Below, piece after piece: positions 10,566 through 22,995 of a stretch of 64,000 bases of DNA. A model generated the notes under the pieces. The model searched no databases and was not told the DNA's origin. It saw only the letters and a list, made by a program, of their open reading frames with translations. Numbering within the stretch: position 1 is the stretch's first letter; each line of letters opens with the position of its first letter. A program made the translations under genes and the position numbers. Source of the DNA: Perognathus longimembris pacificus. Lineage: Eukaryota > Chordata > Mammalia > Rodentia > Heteromyidae. The stretch covers positions 76,801,298 through 76,865,297 of the forward strand of contig NC_063167.1 of NCBI RefSeq assembly GCF_023159225.1, in the 5' to 3' direction.

Positions 10566-10797
10566 TAAAACAATGCAGGCTGGATGCTGGTAACTCATGT
10601 CTGCAATCTAGCTACTTAGAAGGCTGGGATAGAAGGACTGTGGTTTGAAGCCAGCCTGGGCAGGAAAGTCTATGAGGCTCTTATCTCCAATTAACCACTA
10701 AAAAGCTGAAAATGGAACTGTGGCCTTAAGCAAAAAAGCTTAGGAGCAGTACCCAGGCCGAATTCAAGCCCAGGATTGAACCAAACAACAACAAAGA
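10566..10797 (+). mobile_element. B1-Geo SINE
   Basis: The Alu-like part (CTGGTAACTCATGTCTGCAATC) and Geo part are both diverged; the tail is AACAACAACAA. Intronic. Confidence 0.8.
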
Positions 10798-11086
10798 TGA
10801 AGCCTCTCCCCAACCCAAGAAAACTCCAAATTATGTAGCAGAAAGACTACAAGCTTTTATACATTCTATTTTATTCCATTGTTACATGACACTAAGCAAA
10901 TCTCCTCTTCTTACACTAAATAAGCTATTCAACTAATATTTAGTATGCTGCTGTCTTTATTTCAAGAAAAATTGGATAATTCTATTACAATAAAATAACT
11001 AATACTTAAGAGTCAACAGAAAATGAATCACAAACAACTTCATTCTTCACTCCAAAGTTATTCAGATGTTCCATAGGATAACTCAC

Positions 11087-11224
11087 CTAAATTGAGCTTT
11101 TTTTCAACCCATGATACTATGTTCTTGGTATATTTTGACCATGTTTTAGCATATGACAAAGCCAATTCTATGGAGTCAGTGTTCTTTAACAGCACACTGT
11201 CTAGTTCTATAGGAGAAAAGTTTC
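11087..11224 (-). CDS. ARHGAP29: ARHGAP29 coding exon 6 (residues 187-233), start of F-BAR region
   Basis: It encodes (G)N-F-S-P-I-E-L-D-S-V-L-L-K-N-T-D through V-S-W-V-E-K-K-L-N-L. Acceptor TTTCAG, donor TTTAG|GTGAGT; 138 bp. In the family the F-BAR domain begins at about residue 190, and the helix Y-A-K-T-W-S-K-Y-T-K fits the first long alpha-helix of the banana-shaped dimer that senses curved membrane. Sequence beyond the donor is intron read-through. Confidence 0.95.
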
Positions 11225-11609
11225 CTGAAAGTAAAATAACAAGGTAAGCATACGTAAATATGATTTCACATAAAAACTTGTAAACAAACACTTATGTCTC
11301 TAGATATTCTTCAAGTAACAACTGGTTTTAAAAAATTCAACTGGCAAGTTTTTAATTAAAACAGCTTAAACTTAAATTACTTCAAATTATACTGTATTTT
11401 TATTTTATGTTTCTATTATTCATCAAATTACAAATCACATAATTCTTTATTAGTGTACTTCACATTATCTAATCAAGAAGGTTTTTACCTTCTTATGTTT
11501 TTTGCATTGAAATGAATATACTAGATTAATAAGCAAGAAGAGATTAAGCAATTCAAAATATTCAAAAAGAAATGTTTAATAGAAAAATTCAAAGTACTTT
11601 GAACATTAC

Positions 11610-11658
11610 CTTTTTCATTGGGCAAGTCCACGGAGTCCACAGAAATATTTTCAAGAGA
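11610..11658 (-). CDS. ARHGAP29: ARHGAP29 coding exon 5 (residues 171-187), micro-sized
   Basis: A 49-bp exon encodes S-L-E-N-I-S-V-D-S-V-D-L-P-N-E-K plus one base. The acceptor is TTATAAG and the donor is AAAG|GTAATG. It is the least conserved exon here: the D-L-P-N-E-K end differs from the serine-rich S-S-S-E-K I recall in human. Being short and in a linker before the F-BAR domain, it is easily missed by gene finders. It is supported because it restores phase between its neighbours. Confidence 0.9.
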
Positions 11659-12069
11659 CTTATAACATGGAAGAAAACAAATTGGAAGTTAGAGGAAAAG
11701 ACAACCAACCTCTGCTTCACAAATTTTGCTTTTCAATGTTACTGACATATTTCCTGCTAAAGAATTGCCAATATTAAAAGTCCAAAAGGCCTGAAAAGTC
11801 TGTTTAAAACCAGTTCTCAAGCTTCAATAATGATTGACTTCATTGTTAACATAACCTTAGTTAAAATTAATGAATTCACACAAAACTTTAAATGCTACAG
11901 ACCCCCAAACCATACCTAAATAGAAGATATAGATATATCTTGTCCAGTCTGTCTTTTACCATTTTATTATAACATGTCTTTCAAAGTTTATTGGATAACT
12001 TAGCCCCAAACCTTCTGTGACCATGAAAATGTTTCTATATAAAATGTTCACTACTTGCTCAATCTTGTA

Positions 12070-12400
12070 ACAAAGCTGTTTTAATTTTTATATACTCATA
12101 TAATGTACTTGGATCAAATTTACCCTCTATTACTCTCTTACCTGCTCCTCCTTTCTAATAAAGTTTTAATGGGTCTCTTTATTCTATTTTCACACATGCA
12201 TAAAAACGTCCCTCATTATACTCTTCCCTCATCATTTTCTTCTTTTACTCTCAACTCTCCTTTTGTCCTCCCAACAAATACCCCCCTTTTACATTCATGT
12301 CTTATCTTTTTTTTTTGAAGATGAGATTCTGTATGAAACAAAACATGCAATGCCTGTCATTCTCATTCTGGTTCATTTTGCTTAACATCATGTTATAGGG
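12070..12400 (-). mobile_element. Old L1 remnant (antisense)
   Basis: T/C-rich DNA ending with ATTCTGGTTCATTTTGCTTAACATCATG is the reverse complement of the conserved L1 ORF2-end motif around CTAAGTGAAATGAGCCAG. It has no open frame of its own. Confidence 0.55.
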
Positions 12401-12589
12401 GTAGCTATTAGCTACATGTGGCTATATAACCATTTAAAAAGTGGTTAGTATAACTAGTAATAGAATTATTAGTTCACATTTAAGAACTACATGTGACTAA
12501 TGCCTACCCTATTAAAAATAAAGCTTGAAATATCATCTGTTAAAATTGTTAAGATTTTAAACCAATTTGATCAATACAGGGTAGGGAGG

Positions 12590-12780
12590 GATTCAATACA
12601 AATGGTGTCAAATAGATCTGATTTTCTTCCAACTCTACTAGCTGGATGACATTAGGCTAAACATTTCAGCTCACCTAGCTTCTATAACAAGGGATAACAA
12701 CACTATTTTCATGAAATTGCTTTAAGAATTACCAAACTTCAGGATACATGGTAAGCATTGTTAAATACATTGCAGCTATT
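12590..12780 (+). mobile_element. MIR SINE remnant
   Basis: The order TCTACTAGCTGGATGACATTAGGC, then TTCAGCTCACCTAGCTTC, then GAATTACC... matches the MIR core and its exon-like order (tRNA-side to LINE-side). Followed by a (TTA)n run at 12780-12800. Confidence 0.6.
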
Positions 12781-12800
12781 TATTATTATTATTATTATTT

Positions 12801-13020
12801 TTGCTAGTCATGGGGCTTGAAGTCTGGAACTAGGTGCTGTTCTTGAGCTCCTTTTGCTCAAGGCTAGTGCTCTACCACTTGAAGCACAGAGCCACTTCTG
12901 GCCTTTTCTGTGGTTAACTGGAGATAAGAGTCTTAAGGACTTTCCTGTCTGGGCTGGCTTTGATCCTCAGATCTCAGCCTCCTGAGGAGCTAGGATTACA
13001 GGTATGAGCCACCAGAACTC
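12801..13020 (-). mobile_element. B1-Geo SINE
   Basis: Antisense dimer from TTGCTAGTCATGGGGCTTGAA to GAGCCACCAGAACTCAG; the (TTA)n to its left corresponds to its tail. Confidence 0.85.
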
Positions 13021-13322
13021 AGATGGAAGTGTTTATATTGTTCTTATATAATACAAGTATGTGACACGTTTCCAAACATTTGTTGAAATCTTTTTTTCTG
13101 GCCTTCACCATCGTTCACAGGAAATAATCAAGCAATGTCCCTGATGCAATTTATTCAAATATTTTGCATTTGATGAGAAAAAAGTAAGTCAAATGAAAAT
13201 ATAACTACTACTACTATAAATATTAAATTATCAAAGAGTAATGCTGAATTTAAGATTGGGAGATAGATAAATTACTAAATTAAAATATAGTAAAAGCTTT
13301 GCCTTTATACAACTTAGCTTAC

Positions 13323-13395
13323 CTTGCTTTCCCGGGAGACAGGCAGTCGTAGTAATGAGTCATTGCCTACATCTCCCATAAGGAAGTTTGTAAGT
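13323..13395 (-). CDS. ARHGAP29: ARHGAP29 coding exon 4 (residues 146-170)
   Basis: It encodes (I)L-T-N-F-L-M-G-D-V-G-N-D-S through V-S-R-E-S-K. The acceptor is GCATAG at 13396-13397 and the donor is AAG|GTAAGC. Length is 73 bp. It lies only about 350 bp from the previous exon and ends in a complete codon. The segment up to V-G-N-D-S-L-L-R-L-P-V-S-R-E matches the human protein as I remember it. Confidence 0.94.
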
Positions 13396-13749
13396 CTATG
13401 CAGGGAAGGTAAAAAAGAAATAGATATAAAAAGGTAAGTGGTTATACTTCTTTGTCATTACATTCCATATGTCATCTAGAAAAAGTTACTTTAAGTAAGA
13501 ACCTGGTAAAAACCTAGGAATCTATTCCCATAAACCACAAACACAGTTGCTTGTAAAGAGATATTGCTTCTAAACAGATAATGACATTTTATAGCAATAA
13601 AGCAACATAGTACGTAGATTTTCCCAAGTTGTGATAATGCTATGTTAGTAAATAATACTTTGTTTTCTGTGTATCTCAGTGGTTTATGCAATCTTCTCAG
13701 TAAGATGATGCTTAAGACCAGTTACTTGAAGTAACAATCCTTTACTTAC

Positions 13750-13846
13750 ATATTCCCAAAGGTAAAAGCCAAAGTTTCAATGGAAGAAAACACTTCTCGG
13801 AACAGATCGTTCTTGTTTTCTTCATTAACGTCTGTAAAGTTCACGG
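13750..13846 (-). CDS. ARHGAP29: ARHGAP29 coding exon 3 (residues 114-146)
   Basis: It encodes V-N-F-T-D-V-N-E-E-N-K through E-T-L-A-F-T-F-G-N. The acceptor is CTTCATAG and the donor is a strong AT|GTAAGT. The 97-bp length moves the phase from one base to two, which the neighbouring exons confirm. It codes for a mostly helical segment ahead of the F-BAR domain. Confidence 0.94.
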
Positions 13847-13899
13847 CTATGAAGAAAGGTTGGTTACAATAAGTGAGGGAGAAAGTCTCTGAAACTATA

Positions 13900-16800
13900 T
13901 TTATGCAAAATCATTTAAGTCTTTAAAATTTTACTTATGAAGCATTAAAAGACCTAGAAACTAAAAAAATCTAATATACAAAATGGATAGGATGTCAAAG
14001 TTCTTCATTGATGAAATAATTCTAAAGAATCACTTGGCATAAAAGTAATTGGCATTCCAAACCGACTACTCTCAGTATTACACAATCTGACATATCTAAA
14101 AAGTGACTCAACATGAAATCAATCAGGCTTGGAGTAACACAGTCCACGTGACAGCAGATCATTTTATTAACAGTGTTCTGGGCTTTTATTTTTTTTTCTC
14201 TTGCTTACTGCTTTCTGGCATTTTAAAAAACAAGAATGAATATTCTTGTGTCAACAAACAACACACACATATTTGCTAATAGACAGAACTCCTAGAGACA
14301 TCTGGCAATATTAAAAAGTATAAGTACAATGCTCTCTGATCTAGCAATTGCCCATCTAGGAATCTACATGGCCAATTACTAAAACATCACTTTAAACAAA
14401 AAACGCAAACAATCCTATTATTAGTAGTGAATTAGTTAAATGGACTATCACGCAGTTTTTAAGAAACAAAACAAATAGTAACAACAAAAGAACAGAGAAA
14501 CCGTTCCTGGGCAGAGAAATGAGCAGAACCCTGCTATTTGCATTTGCTTACATAGGTGTAATTTATCTTTGAAAGCTGTAGTACTTGTTGCTTATCTAGA
14601 GAAAGGAATGAAATTGGTAGTTAAGAATCTGAATAAAGAAACTTTACTGTTGAATACCCACCCTCCTAACCATCTGTATTTTGAATTGTGTGAATGAACC
14701 AAATGTTTGCAAAACAGAAAGAAAATATGAGGCTTTTGACAATCTTGGATATGTCATTAATTTTTTTCTTTTTTGTCTGGCCATTAAAAAAATACAGGAC
14801 AAAATATAGATCATGAAAAACTTGAATAAATAGAGTCTTTCTACTTATTGTACAAATAACTGAAAATAATGAAAATATAAATACTAAGTATACATCATAA
14901 ATTACTAAGTTCTGAAGATATTGTTATCTGCTTCAAAAATACTGTATTTCTCTTGCCACATTGCAAACATTTTGTCACACTGACCTTGATTAGAAACAGA
15001 AGACACAGGAAATACAAATCACTACTAGAAGGAATGAGGAAAACTAAGGATTTTTCTTTTGAAGTTATTACAAGGTAGATTCCACATTTACAATAAAAAT
15101 ATAAGAAATTAAAGATTGCATTTCTCATTTCTTATGCACAGGAAGTGGTTATAGTTCATGCATTTAAGCTTGTAGTAATATGAAATTTATACATCTTTTA
15201 TATTAATGTTATTCTGTATTTTAGGATCACTGTTATTTTAAAATAGATGAAATAATACCATTTTCCTACAAGAGTAAGCCATTGGTGATTGGCTAAAATA
15301 AAGATTAAAAACATATGTATAGGTTTAGGATTTTTTGGCACAGATTTAAATATGTAAACATATTGATTACTGAGCACAGACTACATATTAAAAATTAGTT
15401 TCTACCTATCCCTTGACTTTTTAGGTTTTGAAAACTTAAATTATTATTAAATGGATAAATTAAGTAAGTTCTGATCTGACTTCATTTTGCAGGTCTCAAT
15501 ATATTTAAAGATATAAGTAAGGATAGGGGGAAGTTTTTATTTAGAAGCATATAACCTGTCAAAAGAAAACACAATTTTCAAAGTTTTCTAGTCTCATGGA
15601 ATTGTATGGAAATAAAGTAAGCTTCCAAAGAACTAAGTCATCTTACCCTTTCACATTTTGTCCAACATAAAAGTAAAAGGGAAAAATGACCCCAAGTATA
15701 TAAAGACAGTCACTGTAGGAAATAATACACAGAAGATGGTTTTACCTCAAAGATAGAAAGATGTTCAAGGCAGCAGAGACCCCTCTCCTCAAGTCTGTTT
15801 ACAGACTGAGCTAGCAGCAGCTCCTTCCCCAGGACATCCTGACTGCACACAATAGCCACTGACAATTCAACCAGCTTGCTATTTCCAAGCATGGAAATTT
15901 TACTATCTATAGACACAATTTTCCCTATCTAAGTAGAGTTAAATGGCACTTGTAAACAATCTATTTAAAAACAAATTTGGTTACTAAGCATCTTTTCAAA
16001 AGTTGCAACAAAAGTTACTTGGGTTTCTTGCTCAATTAAATATTGCTTGAAATAGAAGAAAAAAGGAAATAACACAAATAGAAAAAAAATCTATGATCTC
16101 AAAGGGAAGTGTGTATGCGTGCGGTGTGCGAGCATGTGCGAGCTGTGGGGGAAGGGTCCTTACATGTTTGGGCTGTATTTTACTAATTCTTTTTATTTTG
16201 TAGGCTTTTTATTTTCTCTTCTTGACTCATCCTTTCACACTGTCCTTTACTGTCCTTCGCAAATATGAATGTGTTCACCAATTTTACCATATCCTTCACA
16301 TCCAGAGCTCTTATATAGAGACTATCTCAGCCCAGCCAATGTCTGCACTTGATCTGTAACTAAGGAACTAAGGAGCTTTCCCTTCCTTAGTCAGCCTAGG
16401 ACGCTGCTTACTATGCCCACTCCTGCCTACGTATAGACAGGACTGCTGTGACCTTGTCTGTCATTGACACCACTATATCACAGCTACCCAACAGTCACTT
16501 TTATATCACCAATTGTTTGAATGACTACTGCCTCATCAGTGCCATTAGACACTAATGATAACTCAACACTGTGTACCATCTAAATCCCAGGACACTTCTT
16601 TTCACATAATCTCCCTGCCTTCTGGATACTTCTGCAGTTCCATCTTCTGTCTCTTGATCTCACATCCATCCTTTATCTACTTGGCACACTGAGTCAGTGC
16701 CCTCTTCCATTGCTACAAGTTCACATCATTAACTCCACATGTCTTCACAGTTCTGAAAATTCAGTCTATTTTGCCATCCGAGTCAGCTCTGTATATGACA

Positions 16801-17330
16801 ATTGACATTCTACCAGTACTGTGTTCCTAACTTGCTTAGATCAGACCGTCAACCTTTATGTAACTCATTATTTCTAACAATCTTCTAAATGATCTAAACA
16901 TTCCCTTTGTTGTTAACTCTTCTTATGTATTGCAGCCCCAAAGAATTTTAACAAAAGTTAGTGCCAAGTCTTTCCCAGTATTGATGTTGCATGTACATAT
17001 ATGTGTTTATCCATAAACATACACTATAAACTTATTTAGCAGTTTGAATTTCACTTTCACATCTTAAAATAAACATTGTTTTTCTACATTTTGTTTCTTT
17101 TACTAAGCTAAGGTCACTACAAATGACCACATCTAAACGCCACTTGTAAAGGCTTCTCATACACTAACAAAACTATTCTACAAACTAATTCATTCATAAA
17201 CACCAATTTTAAAACATTAGTTGTCCAATATAAGTTAATATAATTGCAATTTTGCTGCCAAATGAGATTTAATTTTATGAAAAAGAAAGCTTTAGGTATG
17301 ATTTGGTAGGACTATTTTAACATCAGAATA
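13900..17330. other. Intron between ARHGAP29 coding exons 2 and 3, largely unique sequence
   Basis: This 3.6-kb intron is AT-rich and holds no intact SINE. A block at 16,200-16,900 is C/T-rich with an L2-like order but I cannot classify it firmly. At 15,710-15,916 the minus strand carries an open frame of 68 codons within unusually GC-richer sequence; it matches nothing I know. Confidence 0.5.
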
Positions 17331-17443
17331 TACCTAACTCTGATGCACATCATACAAATGCTGAGAGATGGCTGTGCAATCATATAGACCACATTGTACC
17401 ACCTTTTGTCCACAACTACTCAATTTTAATATATCTCCCTTAC

Positions 17444-17578
17444 CTTTCACTTTCGCAGTAAGCATTTCTGCAGCATTTTGAAGATCAACAGAATTGAGGT
17501 TCTGATGCTTATTCATTACAGACTTTAAAACACGAAGAAGCTCATCCAGACGTATATGAATGACTTCTTTAAAACAGT
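17444..17578 (-). CDS. ARHGAP29: ARHGAP29 coding exon 2 (residues 69-114)
   Basis: It encodes (D)C-F-K-E-V-I-H-I-R through to the alanine-rich A-A-E-M-L-T-A-K-V-K. The acceptor is a T-rich tract ending TTTTAG at 17579-17580 and the donor is AAAG|GTAAGG. The length of 135 bp keeps the one-base phase. It is separated from the first coding exon by an intron of about 12.6 kb, one of the largest here, filled with SINE, MIR, L1 and Tigger-like remnants. Confidence 0.95.
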
Positions 17579-17924
17579 CTAAAAAGGAAAAAAAAAACAA
17601 ATTTCATTTTTTTCCAAAGCCAAAGTTCTAGAAATCAAAGCTACAACAGACCATGTGAAGTATATTTTAAGTACAAAGCATGAGTTCCACAACCTATCTA
17701 CTAGATAGATATTTCTATTTTAACTATTAGAATAATATACAATCTTTATAGGCTTCAGATATTCCTAAATCAATTCATTAAGAGTTCAAAAGTGGTCACA
17801 GTCATGCTCACTTTTGTATTATCTTTTTTTTGATTCATCAGTCTAAATACGCTATCTAGATTTCCCTTGAAGCAATTAAGCAAGGTAAGATGCTTTCCTG
17901 TTTTACTCTTATCACTTACTTTCT

Positions 17925-18002
17925 TTCCAATGAGGCAACAAAGATCAAACCTAGGGCCCTGTACATGCAAGGCAAAGCACTCCACTGCTGAACTGTACCT
18001 TA
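17925..18002 (-). mobile_element. ID SINE monomer, diverged
   Basis: CAAAGATCAAACCTAGGGCCCTGTACATGCAAGGCAAAGCACTCCACTGCTGAACTGTACCT is the antisense of the ID consensus order; the right end is decayed. Written here by its landmark positions: B-box complement at 17944-17960, A-box complement at 17985-18000. Confidence 0.7.
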
Positions 18003-18734
18003 TTATCATGCATATCTTAATACATATAGCAACATGTCAAAAGCCCCCCCAAAGTCTCATATACTGACCAACTTAAATAAAACAAGCATTCAGTTTCCAT
18101 ATTAAGAGCTTAACTACATTATTCGTTATTGGAAACCAGTAACCCATAGGGGTACAAGTAAGGACCATCTTTTGACTCAACATTTTCAAAACTGTGACTT
18201 AACTTACAATAAAATGCATGTATATCTTTAGTTATGTGTTGTTTTAAAAAATTAGTTGCCAATGATGAAAATTGGGGACCATCTAAAAACTCCAGATTTC
18301 CTTAGCTCGGACAAAGCCAGCTGTCCTTGGTAGCTGTATGTTTCCCCAGGGTCTCACACTACTCTAATGCCAGCCCATCTGCTCTTTCACACCACCTTGG
18401 TCAATAGGATGCACAAGAGGGTTTCACCACCTCTAAATATGGTGACCATATCATTTACCATCCAAACCAAAATACTTATGTGCATCAAAAGGAGGATGAT
18501 ACTCATAATCATGCTAGTGTGATGTTTATTTTAGTTCATCATCCTAAGTAACCAGAATACATAATCACACTACCTTTAAAAATTTAACTTATCTTAAATA
18601 TGGTAGTCTGATATTTTCCGTTCTGTGACGTTACACAGCAATGGTGTTTAATGATGATTACTATTTATTGTTAGTAAGCAGGATAGTCTTAAAAATACTT
18701 AAAGGTTTATTCTGTCTCACTCAATCTGTCTAGG

Positions 18735-18830
18735 CAGATAATCCAAAATTTTTCATTATACAGATGAGAAAATTAAAGCAGCTTCAATCTCAGAAGTTAT
18801 TAAACTTGAGCAACAACTTAAACCTAGGGT
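18735..18830 (-). mobile_element. MIR fragment
   Basis: TATACAGATGAGAAAATTAAAGC...TTAAACTTGAGCAACAACTTAAACC follows the MIR core (CAGATGAGGAAACTGAGG ... AGTTAAGTAACTTGCCC), strongly diverged. Confidence 0.5.
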
Positions 18831-19644
18831 GTAAAATTTCAGAGCTCATGCTCTTAATGGTGACGTTTCCTACTGAAATAGCATAAAAAAACAAACACTT
18901 TTTAAAGTGCTCTTTTTAATTACACAAATTTTTCCAAAAAGATTAAAAGAACATCACCAAAAAGAAAATCTACAGAATAAAAAGGCAAACTATTCTACCA
19001 TCATCTAACTGCACTAACTGCATTAAGAAGAAAGAAAGAAATGTGTAGGACAGGAGAGGGGTGTTCAGGCTAAAAGTGGAGGGGGTGATATAAGGAGTTG
19101 GGTATATCAGTGCAAAGAATATTCTAGGGTGAAACGTCTGAGAAATCCAAGAAGTGCTGGAAGCCAAGAGAACACAGTGCCTTTCAGGAGAAAATCTGAC
19201 TCATCCAACAAATTTTAATGATGTGGAGAATAGGTGCTAATTTAAGCAACTATGGAAATAAGTAGAACTGGAAAACTAAAGGCAAAGGAAATGCACATGA
19301 GCAGTTTAGTTGATAAAGTAGTGTCTAGTTGAATAATTCTGACACTGCTGTATTTGAACTGAATAATGAGTAAATGATTAGCAGATGGTTTGGCTTTTTC
19401 AAATTATATGATTTTCAAAATTCACTAAGGAAAATATAATATCAAGTTTAAAGTATTATTTTAACCAAATAATAACTATTTCAACTGGCTAATAATTGTA
19501 GATGTTAGGTGGGTTTTTTGTTTGTTTTACAGTAAGTATATCATAATTAGTTACTGAAAAAGAAATTAGTAATTCAGTGGTCAGTTAGGTAGTTGTAGCT
19601 AGTTAAGAGAACACTGTATGGTTATTAAAAAGTATAGCCTCTCG

Positions 19645-19925
19645 CTGGGCACCAATAATCATGCCTGTAATCCTAGCAACTCAAGAGGCTGAGAAATGAG
19701 GATTCGGGTTCCCAGTCAGCCTAGGCATGAAAGCCAGCAAGATTCTAACAATTAACTACAAAAAAAAAAAAAAAAAAAAACCCAGAAGTAGAACTGTGGC
19801 TCAAGTAGTTGAGTGCTAGCCTTGAGCAAAAGGAGCTCAGGGACAGCACTCAGGCTCTGAGTTCAAGCCCCACAACCGGCGCGTGCACACACACGCACAC
19901 ACACATGCACACACACACAAACACA
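19645..19925 (+). mobile_element. B1-Geo SINE with A and CA runs
   Basis: Alu-like part (CTGGGCACCAATAATCATGCC), an internal A run of about 20 at the junction, then Geo and an ACAC-rich tail (19889-19925). Confidence 0.85.
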
Positions 19926-20135
19926 CAATAACCTATGGAATCGGACTATTTGATTTTCAATTCTATCTCTGAAAAACTCCAAGCCAGTGACTTTCTCTGT
20001 CTAGTTTTCTCACCTATAAAAAGAAGATAATGAGAGTAGAGTTGTTAGAGTTAAAACCCATAAAGCACTTAGAACACCGGCTGGAACATAGCTTTCTATA
20101 AACATCTGCAGCCAGTAACTATTATCTTAGGCAGC
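19925..20135 (+). mobile_element. MIR SINE
   Basis: Good order match: CTCCAAGCCAGTGACTTTCTCTGTCTAGTTTTCTCACC, AAAAAGAAGATAATGAG, then AAAGCACTTAGAACACCGGCTGGAACATAG. Ancient, predates rodents. Confidence 0.75.
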
Positions 20136-20212
20136 AGCAGATATAGGTTACCCTTAAAATGGAAGCCAGTCCCATTCAAATAAAAGAAATTTGTGAAAAA
20201 ATATGAGTAAGG

Positions 20213-20430
20213 GGCTGGGGATATGGCCTAGTGGCAAGAGTGCCTGCCTCGGATACACGAGGCCTGGGTTCGATTCCCCAGCACCACATATACAGAAAAC
20301 GGCCAGAAGCGGTGCTGTGGCTCAAGTGGCAGAGTGCTAGCCTTGAGCGGGAAGAAGCCAGGGACAGTGCTCAGGCCCTGAGTCCAAGGCCCAGGACTGG
20401 CCAAATATATATATATATATATATATATAT
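20213..20430 (+). mobile_element. IDL-Geo SINE with (AT)n tail
   Basis: Full-length dimer; the tail has become an (AT)n microsatellite (20405-20430). Duplication ATATGAGTAAG flanks it. Confidence 0.92.
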
Positions 20431-21121
20431 GAGTAAGAAATTATGACTCCTAGTTTAGCCTAGTTATACATAGCAAAGTCTGTACTTCGTACTACAATGC
20501 TAGTGTAGGCTAGTACTTCTGCCTACGTACCCAAAACAAGGTTGAACAATTATCACAGAGTTGTACTGTACTAGAGATTTAATCATATACTGAATGTCCC
20601 CCCCAAAGACCTGAGGAGACCCTCAGGTCACTGGGATGTATCCTGGAAGAGGACTATGGGAATCCCTGTTTTTTCTCTTCTTTTTTGTCCCATAGTTTAT
20701 GTTTATGGTACAAAGGTGTTTGTTCCACCACATTCACAATCACAGGCCCCAAACCATGGACTATGAACAATAAAAATGCTCTTTTTGAAATAAAGGAGAA
20801 TTATCTCATGCATTTTTGTATGACCCACAGCTAATAGTTTTTAAAAAGAAAAGCAGATATTTTCATTTTTATTCTAATATAAATGATTAAATATATATAA
20901 TATACCCTCAGAATTTTTGTCTAGTTTTGAAGTCTCAGGTGAAGAGCTTGATTTGAAATGAGCATCAATAACAAACATGAATATTCAAATCTAGTGTGGG
21001 ATAATAACGACAAAATCTTAATGGCATTAAAGTCTAAATAAATCAAAGTGATTAAATTCTGCTCTTCTCAGAGTAAAGACAAATAAATAGAAGACAATAC
21101 TTCAAAATTACTTTTTAAAAG

Positions 21122-21335
21122 TTTCGTGCTGGTACTGGGGTTCAAACTCAGGACCCAATCTCAAGTGCTAGCTTAAGGCTAGCACTCTACCACTTAAGCC
21201 ATAGCTCTACTTTCAGCTTTTTGGTGGTTAGTTGGAGATTAAGAGTCTCATAAAGTTTTCCTGCTTCAAACCTTAATCCTCACATCTCAGCCTCCTGAGT
21301 AGTTGGGATTACAGTCATGAGCCCTCAGCATCTGA
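21122..21335 (-). mobile_element. B1-Geo SINE
   Basis: Antisense: GTGCTGGTACTGGGGTTCAAACTCAGG through AGTAGTTGGGATTACAGTCATGAGCCCTCAGCATCTG. Confidence 0.8.
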
Positions 21336-21944
21336 CAAATATTTTTAAATTTTGTCAGTTTTAATTTCTAATATAGTAGGCAACACATATGATATAACAC
21401 GCTTAAGCAAAAATTCTTTGGCATCCTTTTAGCAATATAAATCTGTCACGTGAATACCTGTTGTTCTTAAAGATTTACCAACTTGAAATTCCTTTTCTTT
21501 TTCTATAAGGAAAGTCCATCCATGTAGGAAACAGACACTGAACTTGTTTCAAATCAACATCCTGAAAAATATTAACTAAATTATCAAATAACATACTTCA
21601 GACTACACTGTAAGTAATTGGAATTCCTATGGTTAAACACACTTCTGAAGCCCAGTGAATATAACTAAACAAAGATTCACATATTCTCTTACATAAGGGT
21701 CAATGACTAGGACTATTATCAGACTATCATTAGCATATCCTGATAATACTTCAGTAGGACCTTCATAAACTAGCAAACCTTTATGTGAACCAGAAATGGT
21801 TAAGAAAATAGTTACTTTTATTAAATAGTTTTCTCTTAGAATAAAATTACTTCATACTCTTTATGAAGCAAAAAGGCTCTGGAGAACTGAAAGTATACCT
21901 TTTTATAGTTTTTGAGGAGTTTAAAAAGCTCCTTCTATCAGATA

Positions 21945-22160
21945 CTGGTGGCTTATAACTGTTACCGTGGCTACTCAAAAGGCTTCTGAATATCTGGAAG
22001 ATCTGGGTTCAGGACCAGCCCAGGAAAAAAAGTTCCTTAGTCTCTATCTCCAAAATAACCAGCAAACAGCAGGGCTGGGAGTATGGCTCAAGTACAAGGT
22101 AGGCAGAGCAAGCATAAAGCCCTACGTTCAAAGTCCAGTACCACCACAAGTAAAATGAAG
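21945..22160 (+). mobile_element. B1-ID chimeric SINE, diverged
   Basis: A B1-like left part (TACTGGTGGCTTATAACTG...GCCCAGGAAA) is followed by an ID-like right part (GCTGGGAGTATGGCTCAAGTAC...TTCAAAGTCCAGTACCACC) rather than Geo. This is a distinct dimer type from the commoner B1-Geo. Confidence 0.6.
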
Positions 22161-22284
22161 CAAAGTAAAAACAAAATGCCTCCTTCATCAATGCCAAAAT
22201 ATTCCTCTCCTTTGCCACAAACTAACACAATGGGTAAAGTAAGACGTAGTAAAGAAACATGGTTGCTTTGTGTAGTAGAAAAAT

Positions 22285-22470
22285 ATTGCCTTTGATTAGG
22301 AAATCTAGGTTCTAATCCTTGACCTGCCACTTTCCTTAAGTGTTTCTTGATTTCAATTCATAACCAGTAAAAATGGATAGAAATTCCTATTCTCCCTACC
22401 TTCTAAAGTACCTATAAATATAAACAGAAATGAAATTATCTTAAGTATACACAAATAATGATCATTAGTA
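22285..22470 (+). mobile_element. MIR SINE remnant
   Basis: AATCTAGGTTCTAATCCTTGACCTGCCACTTTCC matches the MIR tRNA-side start (GGTTCAAATCCTGGCTCTGCC), followed by a decayed core. Confidence 0.6.
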
Positions 22471-22611
22471 AACCCATGATCCATTCAAAATAAATACCCT
22501 TGAAAATGGATGTGCCTTAATAGAAATACATTCAGTAACCAACATACTTATATCCAGAACTCACAATGTTTTGGTTTGTTTCAGTTTCATTTCACATGTA
22601 AAATTGGAATT

Positions 22612-22995
22612 AATAGCCAAGTGTGGGACTGCAAATCTGTAATCCTAGCTACTCAGGAGGCAGATGCTGAAGGCTAATCCAGGCCTACCAGTTCTTGAGA
22701 CTCCATCTCCTTCAGTGGCTGAGCAGTGGTGCATACTGGGGAAGCATAAGGACTGGGTGCACAGGGTAAGCCTGTCACTGCCTGTGACATGGGAAGCACA
22801 AACAGGAAAATTACAGCTCAGGCTTGCTCAGCCATTAAAGAAGACCCTACATCTCAGCTCAGGCCAGCCCAGACATAAAGTAAGGCTCTACCTCAAAAAA
22901 AAAAAAAAAAAAGGCTGGAAATGTGGTTCAAGTGGTAGAGTTCCTGCCTTGCAAACACACCAGGCTCAGTACCACAACCACCAGAAAAATTTGAA
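22612..22995 (+). mobile_element. Composite B1-B1-ID SINE
   Basis: Two diverged B1-like units in tandem (22618-22730 and 22720-22900) run into an A run (22893-22911) and an ID-like unit (GGCTGGAAATGTGGTTCAAGTGG). Possibly an old trimer or neighbouring insertions; the junctions are not sharp. Confidence 0.55.
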
